A program made the translations under genes and the position numbers. From Bombyx mori (lineage: Eukaryota > Arthropoda > Insecta > Lepidoptera > Bombycidae), in the NCBI RefSeq assembly GCF_030269925.1, contig NC_085130.1:2678501-2742500 (forward strand): 64,000 bases of DNA. Reading direction: 5' to 3'. Positions 48,901 through 57,906 of the stretch are shown piece by piece. Below the pieces are notes generated by a model. That model had not been told where the DNA came from and ran no database searches. It saw nothing but the letters and a program-made list of their open reading frames with translations. Numbering within the stretch: the stretch's first letter is position 1; the number at the start of each line of letters is the position of its first letter.

Positions 48901-51405
48901 CATTAATTCAGGAGTTTTTTCAATCGTTCACTTTGTCACAACACTATTTTTATTTCATCAAAAACTGACAACACAGTAAACGTCAGTTGACTTCGTCTAA
49001 TAAAAAATCCGACTATACGTCCGGCGGCTTTGTTTCATTTTCCTACATTTGTGAACTTTCACAGAGACTAAACAGTTAATAAATCACCGTTATTATACAT
49101 TTAAACCACTGACTGAAGAAATACTATAAAGACAAAATAAAACGAATCACACAACTTCGCTTCTCGCGTTCCCGCCAAAAAGTCCCCTCACCGCTGCCAC
49201 AAAATTTTTTTTTTTTTTTTATGTCATCTATACTAATATTATAAAGCTGAAGAGCTTGTTTGTTTAAACGCGCTAATCTCAGGAACTACTGGTCCAATTT
49301 GAAAAATTATTTCAGTGTTAGATAGCCCATTTATTGAGAAAGGCTATAGGCTATATAACATCACGCTAAGACTAATGCAAGCGGTGTACTAATAAAGAAT
49401 GTTTCAAAATCAGGGTAATTTTTACCTTTTGAGAGCTTTCGCTGCGTACGCTGTAGAAACGGTTATAATTTAGCTAAAATAATGTATGACAGAATTGTTC
49501 CCCTTTAAAAGATCTAAAAAAAAGTCCGCGACAGCATATGTCTATATGTTAAGGTTGGCTCACTATAACGTTTTTTATGCTAACCAAATTTGTTCTAAAA
49601 TAAACTATTCCACGCGGACGAAGTCGCGGGCAAAAGCTAGTGTATCATAAAAAGCGTGGGTACTTTGAAATGTCTAACATTTTAATGCCTTTTTGTGTTT
49701 TTTCTACAGGAACTGCTGTCGCGGCAAATTTCGTATCCAACTTGGAAGAGCTGTGTCAAGAGAGAGGCTCAGAGAAACTGAGGCTTCCTGATGCGCTGGT
49801 CTTGGAGGCTCCCTTCAATAATTTGAAGGACGAAATCGCCAAACATCCTCTATCGAAAGTAGTAGAAATAATCGTTTTATTTATTATTATTAGATACTAG
49901 CCGACCCGGCAGACTTCGTAGTGCCTCAATCGATGCACAAGGGACCTAAACTTTTGTATAAAAGAAACTTAAAACAAACAAAAGGAATCCGTCCGACGGG
50001 GGACACATCAAAGGAAAAACAAACTTGTTATTTTTATTTAATTCCGAGCATTTTCATATTTATCTACGTTTTAAACCTTCTCTGGACTTCCACAAATAAT
50101 TCGAGACCAAAATTAGCCAAATCAGTCCAGCCGTTCTCGAGTTTTAGCGAGACTAACGAACAGCAATTCATTTTTATTTATATAGAAGAAGAAGATTATC
50201 ATTTTATGAATCCATTGTACAGTCCATTGACTTGACAACGTGAATTGGCACTTAGAAAGAGATGGTCCCGTCAGAGACCATCCACCAGAGCAGAGTTTAG
50301 AACCATCTCAGAAATATCAATCACAATGCGTTTTTATTTATTTATTGCCCGTGTAGGCAGACGAACATACGGCCCACCTGATGGTGAGTGGTTATCGTCG
50401 CCCATGGACTTTAGCAATGCCAGGGGCAGAGCCAAGCCGCTGCCTACCGTAAAATTTCCAGATATATTTTCCGTCCAGCCTGAATTAACTCCCCTCCGCG
50501 GTTTTGTCTGAGCGCTTTTTTTTATTGCTTATATGGATGGACGAGCTCACAGCCCACATGGTGTTAAGTGGTTACTGGAGCCCATAGACATCTACGACGT
50601 AAATGCGCCACCCACTTTGAGATATCAGTTCTAAGGTATCCGTATAGTTACAACGGCTGCCCCGCCCTTCAAACCGAAACGCTTCACGGCAGAAATAGGC
50701 AGGGCGGTGGTACCCATAGGGGTATTCCGGGACACCAGCGGCACCGTCTGGGCGGCCCGACGGGCTGCCGTACCGAGACGGCCGACGTTTCAGAGCCTTC
50801 GATTCGCCTCGAAGGCTCCGTCGGCTGGGCGTCCTTGGGGTGAGCCGCGCCGTCTGGTTGTAGTGTTGACCGCGGTAGCCCCCCTACCTCATCCGGGTTC
50901 TGACCTCGGAGGGGACCGGACGTCGGGTGTAAGAGTGCAGTGGAGTCGTTTAGTGGGTGGGTCCTAAAATCCATGGGCCCGCGGTCTGCTCACAACACCA
51001 TGCAGACCGTTGAGTCTCACATACCCCGCGCGCCCCTTTTGCGCGGGGACCTCGTAGGAGGTTCGGCCCTCTACCCGAAAAAAAAAAAAAAAAAAAAATG
51101 GCGGTGGTACCTAGCCTCGCGGACTCACAAGACGTCTTACCACCAGTTAAGTGCGGTAACAACAACCATTAATACCATTACAATTAAACCCTATTTCCCT
51201 TGATATGTTACGAAAAGGAACCTTTTCTCTCGCTCAGCTGGTTTCCTGGCTGCCCTACTTCAAGAATACGTTCGTAAAACCGTTCACCGATTCTCCCGAC
51301 TATTCGTTCACGACTGATGAGTATCTCGCCGTGGTTCCGGACCTTCCGATTTTGATGCTACATTCGAAAGGGGACAGAGTCGTTCCCTATGAGTTGGCGG
51401 TTAAG
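39982..51405 (+). CDS. ABHD12-like alpha/beta hydrolase (gene 2), 3' exons not found
   Basis: Exons matched by frame and by comparison with gene 1: 39982-39992 (proposed), 40941-41062, 42276-42389, 44959-45072, 46430-46522, 47624-47758, 49710-49858, 51238-51405. Four of the last seven have exactly the lengths of their counterparts (114, 93, 149, 168). Motifs: membrane anchor LLLATGASLTAGVLVFQVAV, LYCHGN, FDYRGYGDS, nucleophile elbow GHSLG, LEAPFNN, acid HSKGDRVVP. The exon with the catalytic His and the end exon are absent up to 64000, so either the next intron is longer than 12.6 kb or the gene is truncated. The start exon encodes just MVFG; its GG/GTGAGC donor gives the same phase as in gene 1. 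Introns carry maT, Helitrons, a nested MITE and Bm1. Tandem paralogue of gene 1; probably the same lipase activity. Confidence 0.85.
40022..40870 (+). mobile_element. Foldback family F element, longest copy, with a 310-bp central insert
   Basis: TTAATACGCTTTTATTAGCT, GTAACGGAATCTTTGAACAT, then left arm 40233-40330 and right arm 40738-40838, which are inverse copies over about 100 bp (ACGCTTTTATAGAAAATCCA versus its complement TTTTTCTATAAAAGCGT). Between the arms, 40331-40640 holds foreign sequence. It ends about 70 bp before exon 2 of hydrolase gene 2. Confidence 0.7.
41063..41470. other. Intron 2 of hydrolase gene 2, first part
   Basis: Unique AT-rich sequence. Nothing recognised except the GGAGCTTCGTTCC block near 41438 shared with 24932. 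Confidence 0.45.
41480..41665 (-). mobile_element. Bm1 SINE fragment
   Basis: Antisense: GCTGCTTGGATGGTTGG ... AACGCATTACTGG, diverged. It runs almost into the full-length Bm1 that follows, a head-to-tail SINE pair. Confidence 0.78.
41711..42131 (-). mobile_element. Bm1 SINE, full length
   Basis: Antisense: TTATTGCTTAGATGAGTAG ... CCACCAGTAATTACGCAAGT ... TTCGAACACCGGTGCATCGC ... CTTTAGGCCACGACGACTTC. Ends 145 bp before exon 3 of hydrolase gene 2. Confidence 0.9.
42469..43775 (-). mobile_element. maT-type mariner transposon (DD37D), nonsense copy
   Basis: 1,307 bp with TA at both sides, termini as in the 33868 copy and equal in length. Lies in intron 3 of hydrolase gene 2. Confidence 0.9.
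42594..43634 (-). pseudogene. maT transposase with a Trp274 nonsense change
   Basis: Same reading frame length as the intact copy at 33993-35033. The codon for Trp274, just before the third catalytic aspartate block, is TGA in place of TGG (ED stop PSSSPDLN). The open frame thus ends at residue 273, and the remainder continues in frame to 42594 with a few changes (NTLDYKIWQHW for NPLDYKIWQHL). Asp151 and Asp247 precede the stop and Asp285 follows it, so the product would lack the third catalytic residue. Otherwise nearly identical to the intact copy. Confidence 0.9.
43920..44132 (+). mobile_element. Helitron-like element
   Basis: Ends CGAAGCCAGGGCGAGTCGCTAG followed by T. The body has AAACTACGCAACGGATTTTG and CATTAAATAGTGGAGACATC. 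The 5' boundary is approximate. Confidence 0.6.
44140..44958. other. Intron 3 of hydrolase gene 2, last part
   Basis: Mostly unique. 44695-44880 has a GC-richer block (GGCATGGCTTCTTTTATTAA ... GGCTGGCGCCAGGGCATGAC) that looks repeat-like but matches nothing else in the window. Confidence 0.4.
45184..45535 (-). mobile_element. Bm1 SINE plus a second partial Bm1 unit
   Basis: 45184-45407 is an antisense copy ending at GCGGACTCACTAG. 45409-45535 repeats the core again (AAATGCCGCCACCTACCGCG ... GGCTGCCCCGCCCTTCAA ... GAAATAGGC). A partial tandem arrangement of two SINE copies with different divergence. Confidence 0.78.
45540..46429. other. Intron 4 of hydrolase gene 2
   Basis: 45570-45660 has GTGGTGGATTTACACTAGGG and GGGCAAGTGCCCAGGGCGGT followed by T-runs, a repeat-like block of unknown type. 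46071-46340 is Helitron-like: it ends GCTCGGTCATTAGCTCGGCTAG followed by T, with CTCGGCAACGGCTTCAAC near the start. Confidence 0.5.
46553..46975 (+). mobile_element. Foldback family F element
   Basis: GTAACGGAATC-type start (GTGACGGAATCTTTGAACAT), GATGACAATTTAAATT, the left arm AATACGCTTTTATAGAAAAT, then an inverted CAGAATATTATCAAAATAAC ... GATTTTCTATAAAAGCGTAT. Here the central block is reversed relative to the other copies, in keeping with foldback structure. In intron 5 of hydrolase gene 2. Confidence 0.68.
47030..47165 (-). mobile_element. Family J non-LTR 3'UTR fragment
   Basis: Antisense: GCAAGAGCAGTACTTCGCTA ... CTACCACCGGATCGGAATCG ... GAGAAAATCCGGCGAGAAAC. Confidence 0.7.
47310..47570. 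mobile_element. Possible hAT-type MITE
   Basis: Starts CAGGGGTTCCCAAGCTTATT and ends TGCCCACTTTGAGAAAGGCTG. The CAGGGGTTC... start and GAGAA... inverse end, with GCGCCC-rich interior, are typical of hAT-derived non-autonomous elements in insects. Ends about 55 bp before exon 6 of hydrolase gene 2. Single copy here, so unconfirmed. Confidence 0.4.
48240..49195 (+). repeat. Repeat family G with a nested MITE
   Basis: AATGAAATGAGATGAGATGA ... AATCTTAGTAAAATGGTGG ... CAGTGGACTTTTCGGAGCAT, interrupted at 48383-49013, then ACGTCCGGCGGCTTTGTTTC ... CGCGTTCCCGCCAAAAAGTC. The uninterrupted copy at 21440-21790 shows the pre-insertion site. Confidence 0.72.
48383..49013. mobile_element. MITE with terminal inverted repeats, nested in repeat G
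   Basis: The 631-bp insert starts ATCGGATTTTTAATTAGACG (then AAGCCAGCTGACAG) and ends CGTCTAATAAAAAATCCGAC (before it GTCAGTTGACTT), an approximately 30-bp imperfect inverted repeat. TATA flanks both sides (48379-48382, 49014-49017). No ORF of note. In intron 6 of hydrolase gene 2. Confidence 0.82.
49227..49640 (+). mobile_element. Helitron-like element, Lep1 type, complete
   Basis: Starts TCTATACTAATATTATAAAG, ends CGCGGACGAAGTCGCGGGCA ... GCTAG followed by T, the Lepidoptera Lep1 pattern. About 414 bp, no coding capacity; depends on an autonomous Helitron. It ends 69 bp before exon 7 of hydrolase gene 2. Confidence 0.85.
49896..50186 (-). mobile_element. Helitron-like element
   Basis: Antisense: CTAGCCGACCCGGCAGACTT ... 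CCAGCCGTTCTCGAGTTTTA ... TATATAGA. Same family as 57907-58198 and the outer element at 17236-17740. Begins 37 bp after exon 7 of hydrolase gene 2. Confidence 0.82.
50334..50465 (-). mobile_element. YLEPLRSS-family retroposon 3' end
   Basis: Antisense: TTATTGCCCGTGTAGGCAGA ... CCCACCTGATGGTGAGTGGT ... AGAGCCAAGCCGCTGCCTAC. Confidence 0.72.
50518..51148 (-). mobile_element. Bm1 SINE split by an R1-type retroposon tail
   Basis: Antisense Bm1 50518-50715 (TTATTGCTTATATGGATGGA ... GAAATAGGCAGG) and 51099-51148 (GCGGTGGTACCTAGCCTCGC ... CTTACCACCAGTTAA). The 12-bp GGCGGTGGTACC is present on both sides of the insertion as a target duplication. Confidence 0.85.
50716..51088 (+). mobile_element. 5'-truncated R1-clade-like retroposon tail in a Bm1 SINE
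   Basis: A GC-rich insert from CATAGGGGTATTCCGGGACA to GCGCGGGGACCTCGTAGGAG and CTACCCGAAAAAAA with a 20-A tail. CCGTTGAGTCTCACATACCC and the GC stem near the end resemble the R1-clade 3'UTR at 4780-4840. A clean 12-bp target duplication (GGCGGTGGTACC) and poly(A) show it arrived by target-primed reverse transcription. No ORF is retained. Confidence 0.75.
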
Positions 51406-51599
51406 GTGTATACATTTTTTAAAGTGAAGCTTCTTTAGAATCGTTGTGATTTCAAAGTCGATGAAACGAAATGAAATGAAACGAAAAAAAATAAGTGTGC
51501 CGCGATTGGCTTGCCGAAGCGGCTCCGAGCGGCGCCGACAAATCACGAAGCGCTCCATACGGTCTCGCGTCTCTACACACTTCTATTGTTTGTGTGACT

Positions 51600-51601
<2 letters not shown>

Positions 51602-51630
<29 letters not shown>
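51602..51630. repeat. (CA)n microsatellite
   Basis: About 14 CA units in a row, then an ATATGATTT flank. Likely length-variable. Confidence 0.95.
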
Positions 51631-51632
<2 letters not shown>

Positions 51633-51635
51633 GAT

Positions 51636-52052
51636 TTATTTTATTTTATTGCATAGATGGGACGAACTCACGGCCCGCCTGGTGTCAAGGGGCTACCGGA
51701 GCCCACAAACCTCTACAACGTAAAGGCCGCAACCTACCTTGAGATATAAGTTCTAAAGGTCTCAGTATAGTTACAACGGCTGCCCCGCCCTTCAAATCGA
51801 AACGCACTACTGCTTCAAGGCAGAAATAGGCAGGGTGGTAGACTCACAAGAGGTCCTACCACCAGTAATTATGCAAATTATAATTTTGTGGGTTTGATTT
51901 TTACTACACTATGTTATTCCTTCGCCGTGGAAGTCAATCGTGAACATGTTGAGTACGTATTTCATTAGAAAAATTGGTACCCGCCTGCGGGATTCGAACA
52001 TCGCAAAATACGAATGCACCGGACGTCTTAGCCTTTAGGCCACAACGACTTC
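51636..52052 (-). mobile_element. Bm1 SINE, near full length
   Basis: Antisense: TTATTGCATAGATGGGACGA ... CCACCAGTAATTATGCAAAT ... GGATTCGAACATCGC ... TAGGCCACAACGACTTC. Directly after the CA repeat. Confidence 0.88.
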
Positions 52053-52790
52053 AACATACATATGTTATACATTCCATGGTTTTTTTTCTTACGTAGAATA
52101 TTAAAAATGTCGTTCAAGGCTTTTCGGCAGTCCGTGGTGATATTATCAATTAGCACCAGGAAGCTCTTCAAACGTGTTCTTTTAAAATCATTGATTAATA
52201 AAAAGTAGTATCAAGACGTAGAGAACAAATGATTTGGTAATTAACGCTAAAAGAAAATATAAAAGTTTTGTTTCACAGTGTCATCTATCGACAACCTTAT
52301 GAACTATTATGAGTTCAAAACAATGTTTTTTAAACTTAGTTTTCATTAATCATTGTAGATGTCGCTTTAAGAATTTGAATTTATAATTTGCTTTTGAAAT
52401 TTTAATATTGATTTTTAATATTAATGAATCCTATCGTACTCATAAATGATAACAGTTACAGAACAAATTGGTACAGTCCAGAAAATCTTCGAGCGCTCCG
52501 TTTACTTTTCAAACTTTTGAAAGAGAACACAGCATTGGTCACAATAATCTGTGTGAAGCAAAACATTTTAAATCAGCAATCACGTATGTATTTTTCTTTG
52601 TAATATATTTACACTGAATTATCTTAAATACATATAAGTAGCATGTAGCAGTTTTGTTCGTTCATTAACCGACGTAAATTTAAACACAACTTATTAGTTG
52701 GATTTATTGTGATGTGTTTTTTAAAATGTTTCATAGATGGCACTGTTATAAAAAAATGAATTGAAAGTCTGCATTGCATATTTTGTCCTT
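52053..52790. other. AT-rich region after the last found exon of hydrolase gene 2
   Basis: Unique, no repeats or exon that fits the missing 3' end of the hydrolase gene. Confidence 0.4.
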
Positions 52791-52793
52791 TGG

Positions 52794-52900
52794 GAGCTTA
52801 TTGGGTTAGGTCGACCTATACTCGACCTGAGAAAATTTGCTAACACTAGCCCTAACAAGAGCAACGCTTCGCTGAATCTACCACCAGATTGATATCGCGA
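52794..52900 (-). mobile_element. Family J 3'UTR fragment
   Basis: Antisense: ACACTAGCCCTAACAAGAGC ... CTTCGCTGAATCTACCACCAG. Confidence 0.6.
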
Positions 52901-53129
52901 AAATGCAATAATCAAACCAATCCCACTACTATGTTTTTTTAAAATATTTAATCCAAAACATATAGGAGTCGCATGGAGACACAGAAACATGAATTCTGCT
53001 GTGGCCGCTCCCAAACTTATGACATGAGGTCTAAATCTGTATGCCTTTGCAATAACGACGGTCTTAAGTCGCGTATAGAAGAACACTCGCCCACTTCGAT
53101 AAAGCGGCACGACACGAGAACCCTCTCAT

Positions 53130-53505
53130 CGTGGCCGCCGGTAACTACATTCCCGATCCTGCGAACAGAATGGAAAGCAGTCGACGTCACACCAAACACG
53201 TAATTTCGGATCCTCCCGATCCACTAACGGTGCTTTTAGGTACCTCCAGCACCGGTCATCGTTCTAGTAGAACCCGTCGCTTACGACGAAGGGCTCGACG
53301 AGTAAATTAACCCACAGACAAAGCCCACTGAGTTTCTCGCCGGATCTTCTCAGTGGGTCGCTTTTCCGATCCGATGGTAGATTCTGCGAAGCACGGCTCT
53401 TGCTAGGGTTCGTGTTAGCAACGTCGTCAGGTTTGAGCGCCGTGAGCTCACCTACTAGTTAAGGTTACGTTGAAATAGTTTCTAAAGGCTATCAGCTTAG
53501 GTAAT
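53130..53505 (+). mobile_element. Family J non-LTR ORF end and 3'UTR
   Basis: Encodes PDPANRMESSRRHTKHVISD-like and ...ARRVN stop, then CTTCTCAGTGGGTCGCTTTT ... CGTGAGCTCACCTACTAG and a short A tract (53505 on). The same end as in the 31403-32243 copy. Confidence 0.75.
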
Positions 53506-53514
53506 AAAAAAAAA

Positions 53515-54160
53515 GAAGTACACTTGCATCGCTATTGTTTTGATAAAAAAATTGGCAGATTTTTTAAAGCCTTAAGGAACTAGAAAACGAAAAAAAAAGC
53601 TCATATGTTTAATTATTTTCCAAGTTTATATTTGCCCTCTCGGGGATGAATTCCTATTCTCAATAAGATCGTTTAAATTAATTCTGAAGCCTCAAAGTCA
53701 AATAATCCCTGTCTCATTTGCTAAGCTAAGAACCACGGAAGCTATAAATTCTTATCGAGATACTTTTGGATTAATCTGAAATTTATTTAACAGGGACTTC
53801 CTACGGCTCATAGAAGAAAGAAAAAAAACTAAACAAGACTAACAGTGCTGCCAACAAATACAAACAAATAATAAAGGGATTACTGATTAAAAAAATAATA
53901 TTGTAATCGAAATGTAACTTTTCACGCATTTTAATTTAAACTGATACAAATTGCGGGTAATATTTTAAAAGACGGTCCGTATAGAGAGCTGCTTGCGCGC
54001 CATAAATCGTTTAGTGTTTTTTTTTTAAATGTCTGGGCGCACGGTAGCTACTCGGCGCGGTAAAAAAAAATATGATTTATCTATGGCACGACCTTAGCAC
54101 AGGAGTTTGAAACATTTTTGATGATAATCTTTTAGCGTTTTGTTTCCAGTTTTATATACA
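53515..54160. other. AT-rich region, no gene seen
   Basis: Several A-runs; no recognisable repeat or ORF. Confidence 0.45.
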
Positions 54161-54162
54161 TA

Positions 54163-54595
54163 CTAGCTGACCCGGCAGACTTCGTAGTGCCTCAATCGTT
54201 GAATAAAAGACCTAAATTTTGTATAAAATAAAATTAAAACCTGATCCTGTAGACCGAATGGTAAACAGTCGACGTCACCCTAAACAAGTCATTACGGGTC
54301 CTCCCGATCCATTAACGGTGCTTTTAGGTACCACAAGCACCGGTCACCGTTCTCGTCGAACCCATCGCTTGCGACGAAGGGCTCGGCGAGTAAATGACCC
54401 CACAGATACAGCCCACTGAGTTTCTCGCCGGATCTTCTCATTGGGTCGCGTTTCCGATCCGGTGGTAGATTCTGCGAAGCGCTTCTCTCGCTAGGGCTAG
54501 TGTTAGCAAATTCTTTCAGGTTGAGCTTGTGAGCTCATCTACCGGTCTGGGCATAGCTGTAATAGCCCCTTCAGCTAACTGCGAATAGGTAAAAG
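54163..54595 (+). mobile_element. Truncated Helitron joined to a family J 3' end
   Basis: 54163-54238 is an antisense Helitron end (CTAGCTGACCCGGCAGACTT). From 54239 a family J ORF end follows (PDPVDRMVNSRRHPKQVI and the basic tail) with 3'UTR CTTCTCATTGGGTCGCGTTT ... GTGAGCTCATCTACCGGT. The Helitron's 5' part is missing, apparently replaced by the non-LTR insertion. Confidence 0.65.
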
Positions 54596-54663
54596 AAAAA
54601 GAGGTCAATGTAACGTGACGAGCTTACAATAATTCCAGTAACGCGAATCACGAAAGCTATATT

Positions 54664-54895
54664 ACTGGTGGTAGGACCTCTTGTGAGTCCGCACGGGTAG
54701 GTACCACCACCCTGCCTATTTCAGCCGTGAAGCAGCAATGCGTTTCGGTTCGAAGGGTGGGGCAGCTGTTGTAACTATACTGAGACCTTAAAACTTATAT
54801 CTCAAGGTGGGTGGCGCATTTGCGTTGTAGATATCTATGGGCTCCAGTAACCACTTAACCAGGTGACCAGGTGGGCTGTGAGCTCGTCCACCCAT
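54664..54895 (+). mobile_element. Bm1 SINE, head-truncated
   Basis: Sense: TTACTGGTGGTAGGACCTCT ... GCTCGTCCACCCATCAATTA. Confidence 0.87.
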
Positions 54896-55207
54896 CAATT
54901 ATTTTTTTTTTATTGTTTACCACCATGTAAGCATCAAAAAAAAAAATCCAGTAACGCAAATCACAAAAGCTGCGGGTGCGTCACCTCTGCTAATTAAAAC
55001 GAGTGTGAATCAAATCTTTACACGGCCTTACGTTCGATTTCGTACAATGGAGCGGAAACGCTTTGTTGGGCTTCCGACGTTCCCTGACCTCTGGCGGGTG
55101 CTTTTGTTGTTCGAAAGCTACGCAGGAATTGGTTTCGATCGGGAAACTACGCATTCTGTAATGAAGCTAAAAGATCTTCTAAGGATTATATAGTAACTAG
55201 GTTTTAC

Positions 55208-55695
55208 TTGGCTTCGAGGAGTCAAAAAGAAGAAGAAAAAAGAGCCGTTCGGATTGTCGATAATCCTATTCTCACGGATCGCTTGGAACTACTGGGTCTG
55301 CGGAGGGACTTCGGTTCCCTCTGTATTCTGTACCGTATGTTCCATGGGGAGTGCTCTGAGGAATTGTTCGAGATGATACTATCATCTCGTTTTTAACATC
55401 GCACCGCCCGCCACCGGAGTAGAGTTTGTCCATACTACCTGGAGCCACTGCGTTCATTCACAGTGCGTTTCCAGAGATCTTTTTTGCCACGTACCATCCG
55501 GCTTTGCAATGAGCTCCCCTCCGCAGTGTTTCCCGAGCGCTATGACATGTCCTTCTTCAAACGAGGCTTGTGGAGAGTATTAAGCGATAGGCGGCGGCTT
55601 GGCTCTGCCCTTGGCATTGCTGACGTCCATGGGCGACGGTAACCACTCATCATCAGGTGGGCCGTATGTTCGTCTGTCTGTACGGCAATAAAGAA
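55208..55695 (+). pseudogene. Non-LTR ORF2 C-terminus and 3'UTR (YLEPLRSS family)
   Basis: Longer 5' side than the 28.1-kb copy: SRSQKEEEKRAVRIVDNPIL then LLGLRRDFGSLCILYRMFHG. A TAA replaces the expected Tyr codon after LSSRF (55394), so the frame is broken. Downstream RTARHRSRVCPYYLEPLR and DVHGRR are still readable. 3'UTR ... GTCTGTACGGCAATAAAG. Confidence 0.78.
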
Positions 55696-55737
55696 AAAAA
55701 AGCTATAATTGTAGTTCCTCGTACGAATAAGCTTTAA

Positions 55738-55850
55738 GCCACTGAGTTTCCCGCCGGATCTTCTCAGAGGGTCGCGATTCCGATCCGGTGGTAGATTCAG
55801 CGAAGCACTGCTCTTGCTAGGAGCTAATGTTAGACCAGGTAATAAATTTG
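55738..55850 (+). mobile_element. Family J 3'UTR fragment
   Basis: CACTGAGTTTCCCGCCGGAT ... GGTGGTAGATTCAGCGAAGC. Confidence 0.65.
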
Positions 55851-56121
55851 AACCGTAAACTCCCAATAGGACACAGTATTTCTTGATTGTAATAGTCTGG
55901 CTTAGTCACAAAGCTAACAATGTAATGCATATTATTTAGTACATTATTTTTTTGGGATGATGATGGTCAGTGGTCACCGTCGCTTACGTAGGCCAGCAAT
56001 GTCAGGGGAACTGTCGAGGTGCATATACAATTATTCGAGTTCATCTCCACTTCTAGTACAAGATTCATTTATTTTTCGTCATTAGAGGTCATTTTTGCGA
56101 TAAGCCGTCTGACTCTGGTAG

Positions 56122-56357
56122 CTTACTGGTGGTAGGACCTCTTGTGAGTCCGCGCGGGTAGGTACCACCACCCTGCCTATTTCTGCCGTGAAGCAGTAAT
56201 GCGTTTCGGTTTGAAGGGCGGGGCAGCCGTCGTAACTAGACCTTAGAACTCATATCTCAAGGTGGGTGGCGGCATTTACGTTGTAGATGTCTATGGGCTC
56301 CAGTAACAACTCAACACTAGGTGGGCTGTGAGCTTGTCCGCCCATCTAAGCAATAAA
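56122..56357 (+). mobile_element. Bm1 SINE, head-truncated
   Basis: Sense: CTTACTGGTGGTAGGACCTC ... GCAATAAAAAATA. The AACTATACTGAGACC segment is shortened to AACTAGACC. Confidence 0.87.
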
Positions 56358-56728
56358 AAATAACACAGTGGAACAGCTCCTAGCATTGTCAATGCCCAAG
56401 AACGATCTTATGGCCAATACAATGTGAAAGATAATTATCTCAAATTAACTCTATAGCACACTTAACGAACGAATCTCGGAAGCTAAACAAACAGCATGCG
56501 ACTCGAGTGCCCATCGACCGCACGCCGGGCCCCTGCAAGGGAAGCGTGAAATGGGCCCACGAGCTCTCGACGTAGCCGGGCCACGCAATCTGACCACATG
56601 CCCATTTCTAAACTGAAAACAGTAGATTTCGTTTATTCATTACTGGCAACCCCGCCGCGCGGAATTGGCGCGAGATATAGCGTCATAGGGACGAACGCCG
56701 CATCGAAATGTCGATATGAGTATATTTT
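56358..56728. other. GC-richer intergenic block, not recognised
   Basis: 56500-56715 (GCATGCGACTCGAGTGCCCA ... GCGCGGAATTGGCGCGAGAT) is clearly GC-richer than its surroundings and not part of any repeat seen in the window. No ORF longer than a few dozen codons crosses it. Confidence 0.4.
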
Positions 56729-56734
56729 TATTTT

Positions 56735-57171
56735 ATTTTATTTTTATTGCTTAGATGGTTGAACGAGCTCACAGCCCATCTGGTATTAAATGGTTACTGG
56801 AGCCCATGGACATCTACAACGTAAATGCGCCAACCACATTGAGATATAAGTTCTAAGGTCTCAAGTATAGTCACGACGGCTGCCCCACCCTTCAAATCAA
56901 AACGCATTACTGCCTCACGGCAGAAATAAGCAAGGTACCTACCCGCGCGGACTCACAAGAGGTCTTACCACCAGTAATTACGCAAATTATAATTTTGCGG
57001 ATTTGATTTTATTACACGATGTTATTCCTTCACCGTGGAAGTCAATCGTGAACATTTGTCAAGTACGTATTTCATTAGAAAAATTGGTACCCGCCTGCGA
57101 GATTCGAACACCGATGCATCGCTACATACGAATGCACCGGACGTCTTATCCTTTAGGCCACGACGACTTAC
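56735..57171 (-). mobile_element. Bm1 SINE, full length
   Basis: Antisense: TTATTGCTTAGATGGTTGAA ... CCACCAGTAATTACGCAAAT ... GATTCGAACACCGATGCATC ... TTTAGGCCACGACGACTT. Confidence 0.9.
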
Positions 57172-57385
57172 TAATACAATGTTGTGCAGTGTGGGTAGTT
57201 TGATTTTTTTTGTTTGTTTTATTATATAATCTCAAACAATCTCATAACAAAAAAAAACTTAGGTTATTTAAATGAAGTAAACTTAATTGAAGTTCAATTA
57301 AAAACATCGAACTGTTAACCAAATAATATTTACCCTTCGATATATAGACTTAGAATGCAGACTTGTCTGTTTGTGCCCTTAAATT

Positions 57386-57755
57386 TGTTGTATGTTCCAT
57401 GGGGAGTGCTCTGAGGAATTGTTCGAGATGATACCGGCATCTCGTTTTTACCATCGCACCGCCCGCCACCGGAGTAGAGTTCATCCGTACTGCCTGGAGC
57501 CACTGCGGTCATCCACAGTGCGTTTGCAGAGGTCTTTTTTGCCACGTACCATCCGGCTATAGAATGAGCTCCCCTCCACGGTGTTTCCCGAGCGCTATGA
57601 CGTGACCTTCTTCAAACGAGGCTTGTGGAGAGTATTAAGCGGTAGGCAGCGGCTTGGCTCTGCCCCTGGCATTGCTGAAGTCCATGGGCGACGGTAACCA
57701 CTCACTATCAGGTGGACCGTGTGCTCGTCTGCCTACAAGGGCAATAAAAAAAATA
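57386..57755 (+). pseudogene. Non-LTR ORF2 C-terminal fragment (YLEPLRSS family)
   Basis: GTATGTTCCATGGGGAGTGC ... TACTGCCTGGAGCCACTGCG ... AATGAGCTCCCCTCCACGGT ... GCCTACAAGGGCAATAAAAA. More 5'-truncated than the 28.1- and 55.2-kb copies. Confidence 0.75.
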
Positions 57756-57906
57756 TTCAAACTTACGTATATACATATATATAAGCCGATCAAAGTGTTT
57801 GTGTAATAAAAATGTCAGCATTCTAACTCCCAATCGCAATCAGATCTGTGATTTTAATCCATCATAACAAAAAGGTCAATTCCAATACCTATAGCAATCT
57901 TCTTTA

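Noticed and set aside
50707..50967. Overlapping GC-rich ORFs at 50.7-51.0 kb on both strands
   Set aside because: They lie inside the 3' tail of a truncated retroposon that has no coding capacity there.
55005..55193. 62-codon ORF (MNQIFTRPYVRF...)
   Set aside because: No domain, no repeat match and no splice context; directly before a retroposon fragment.
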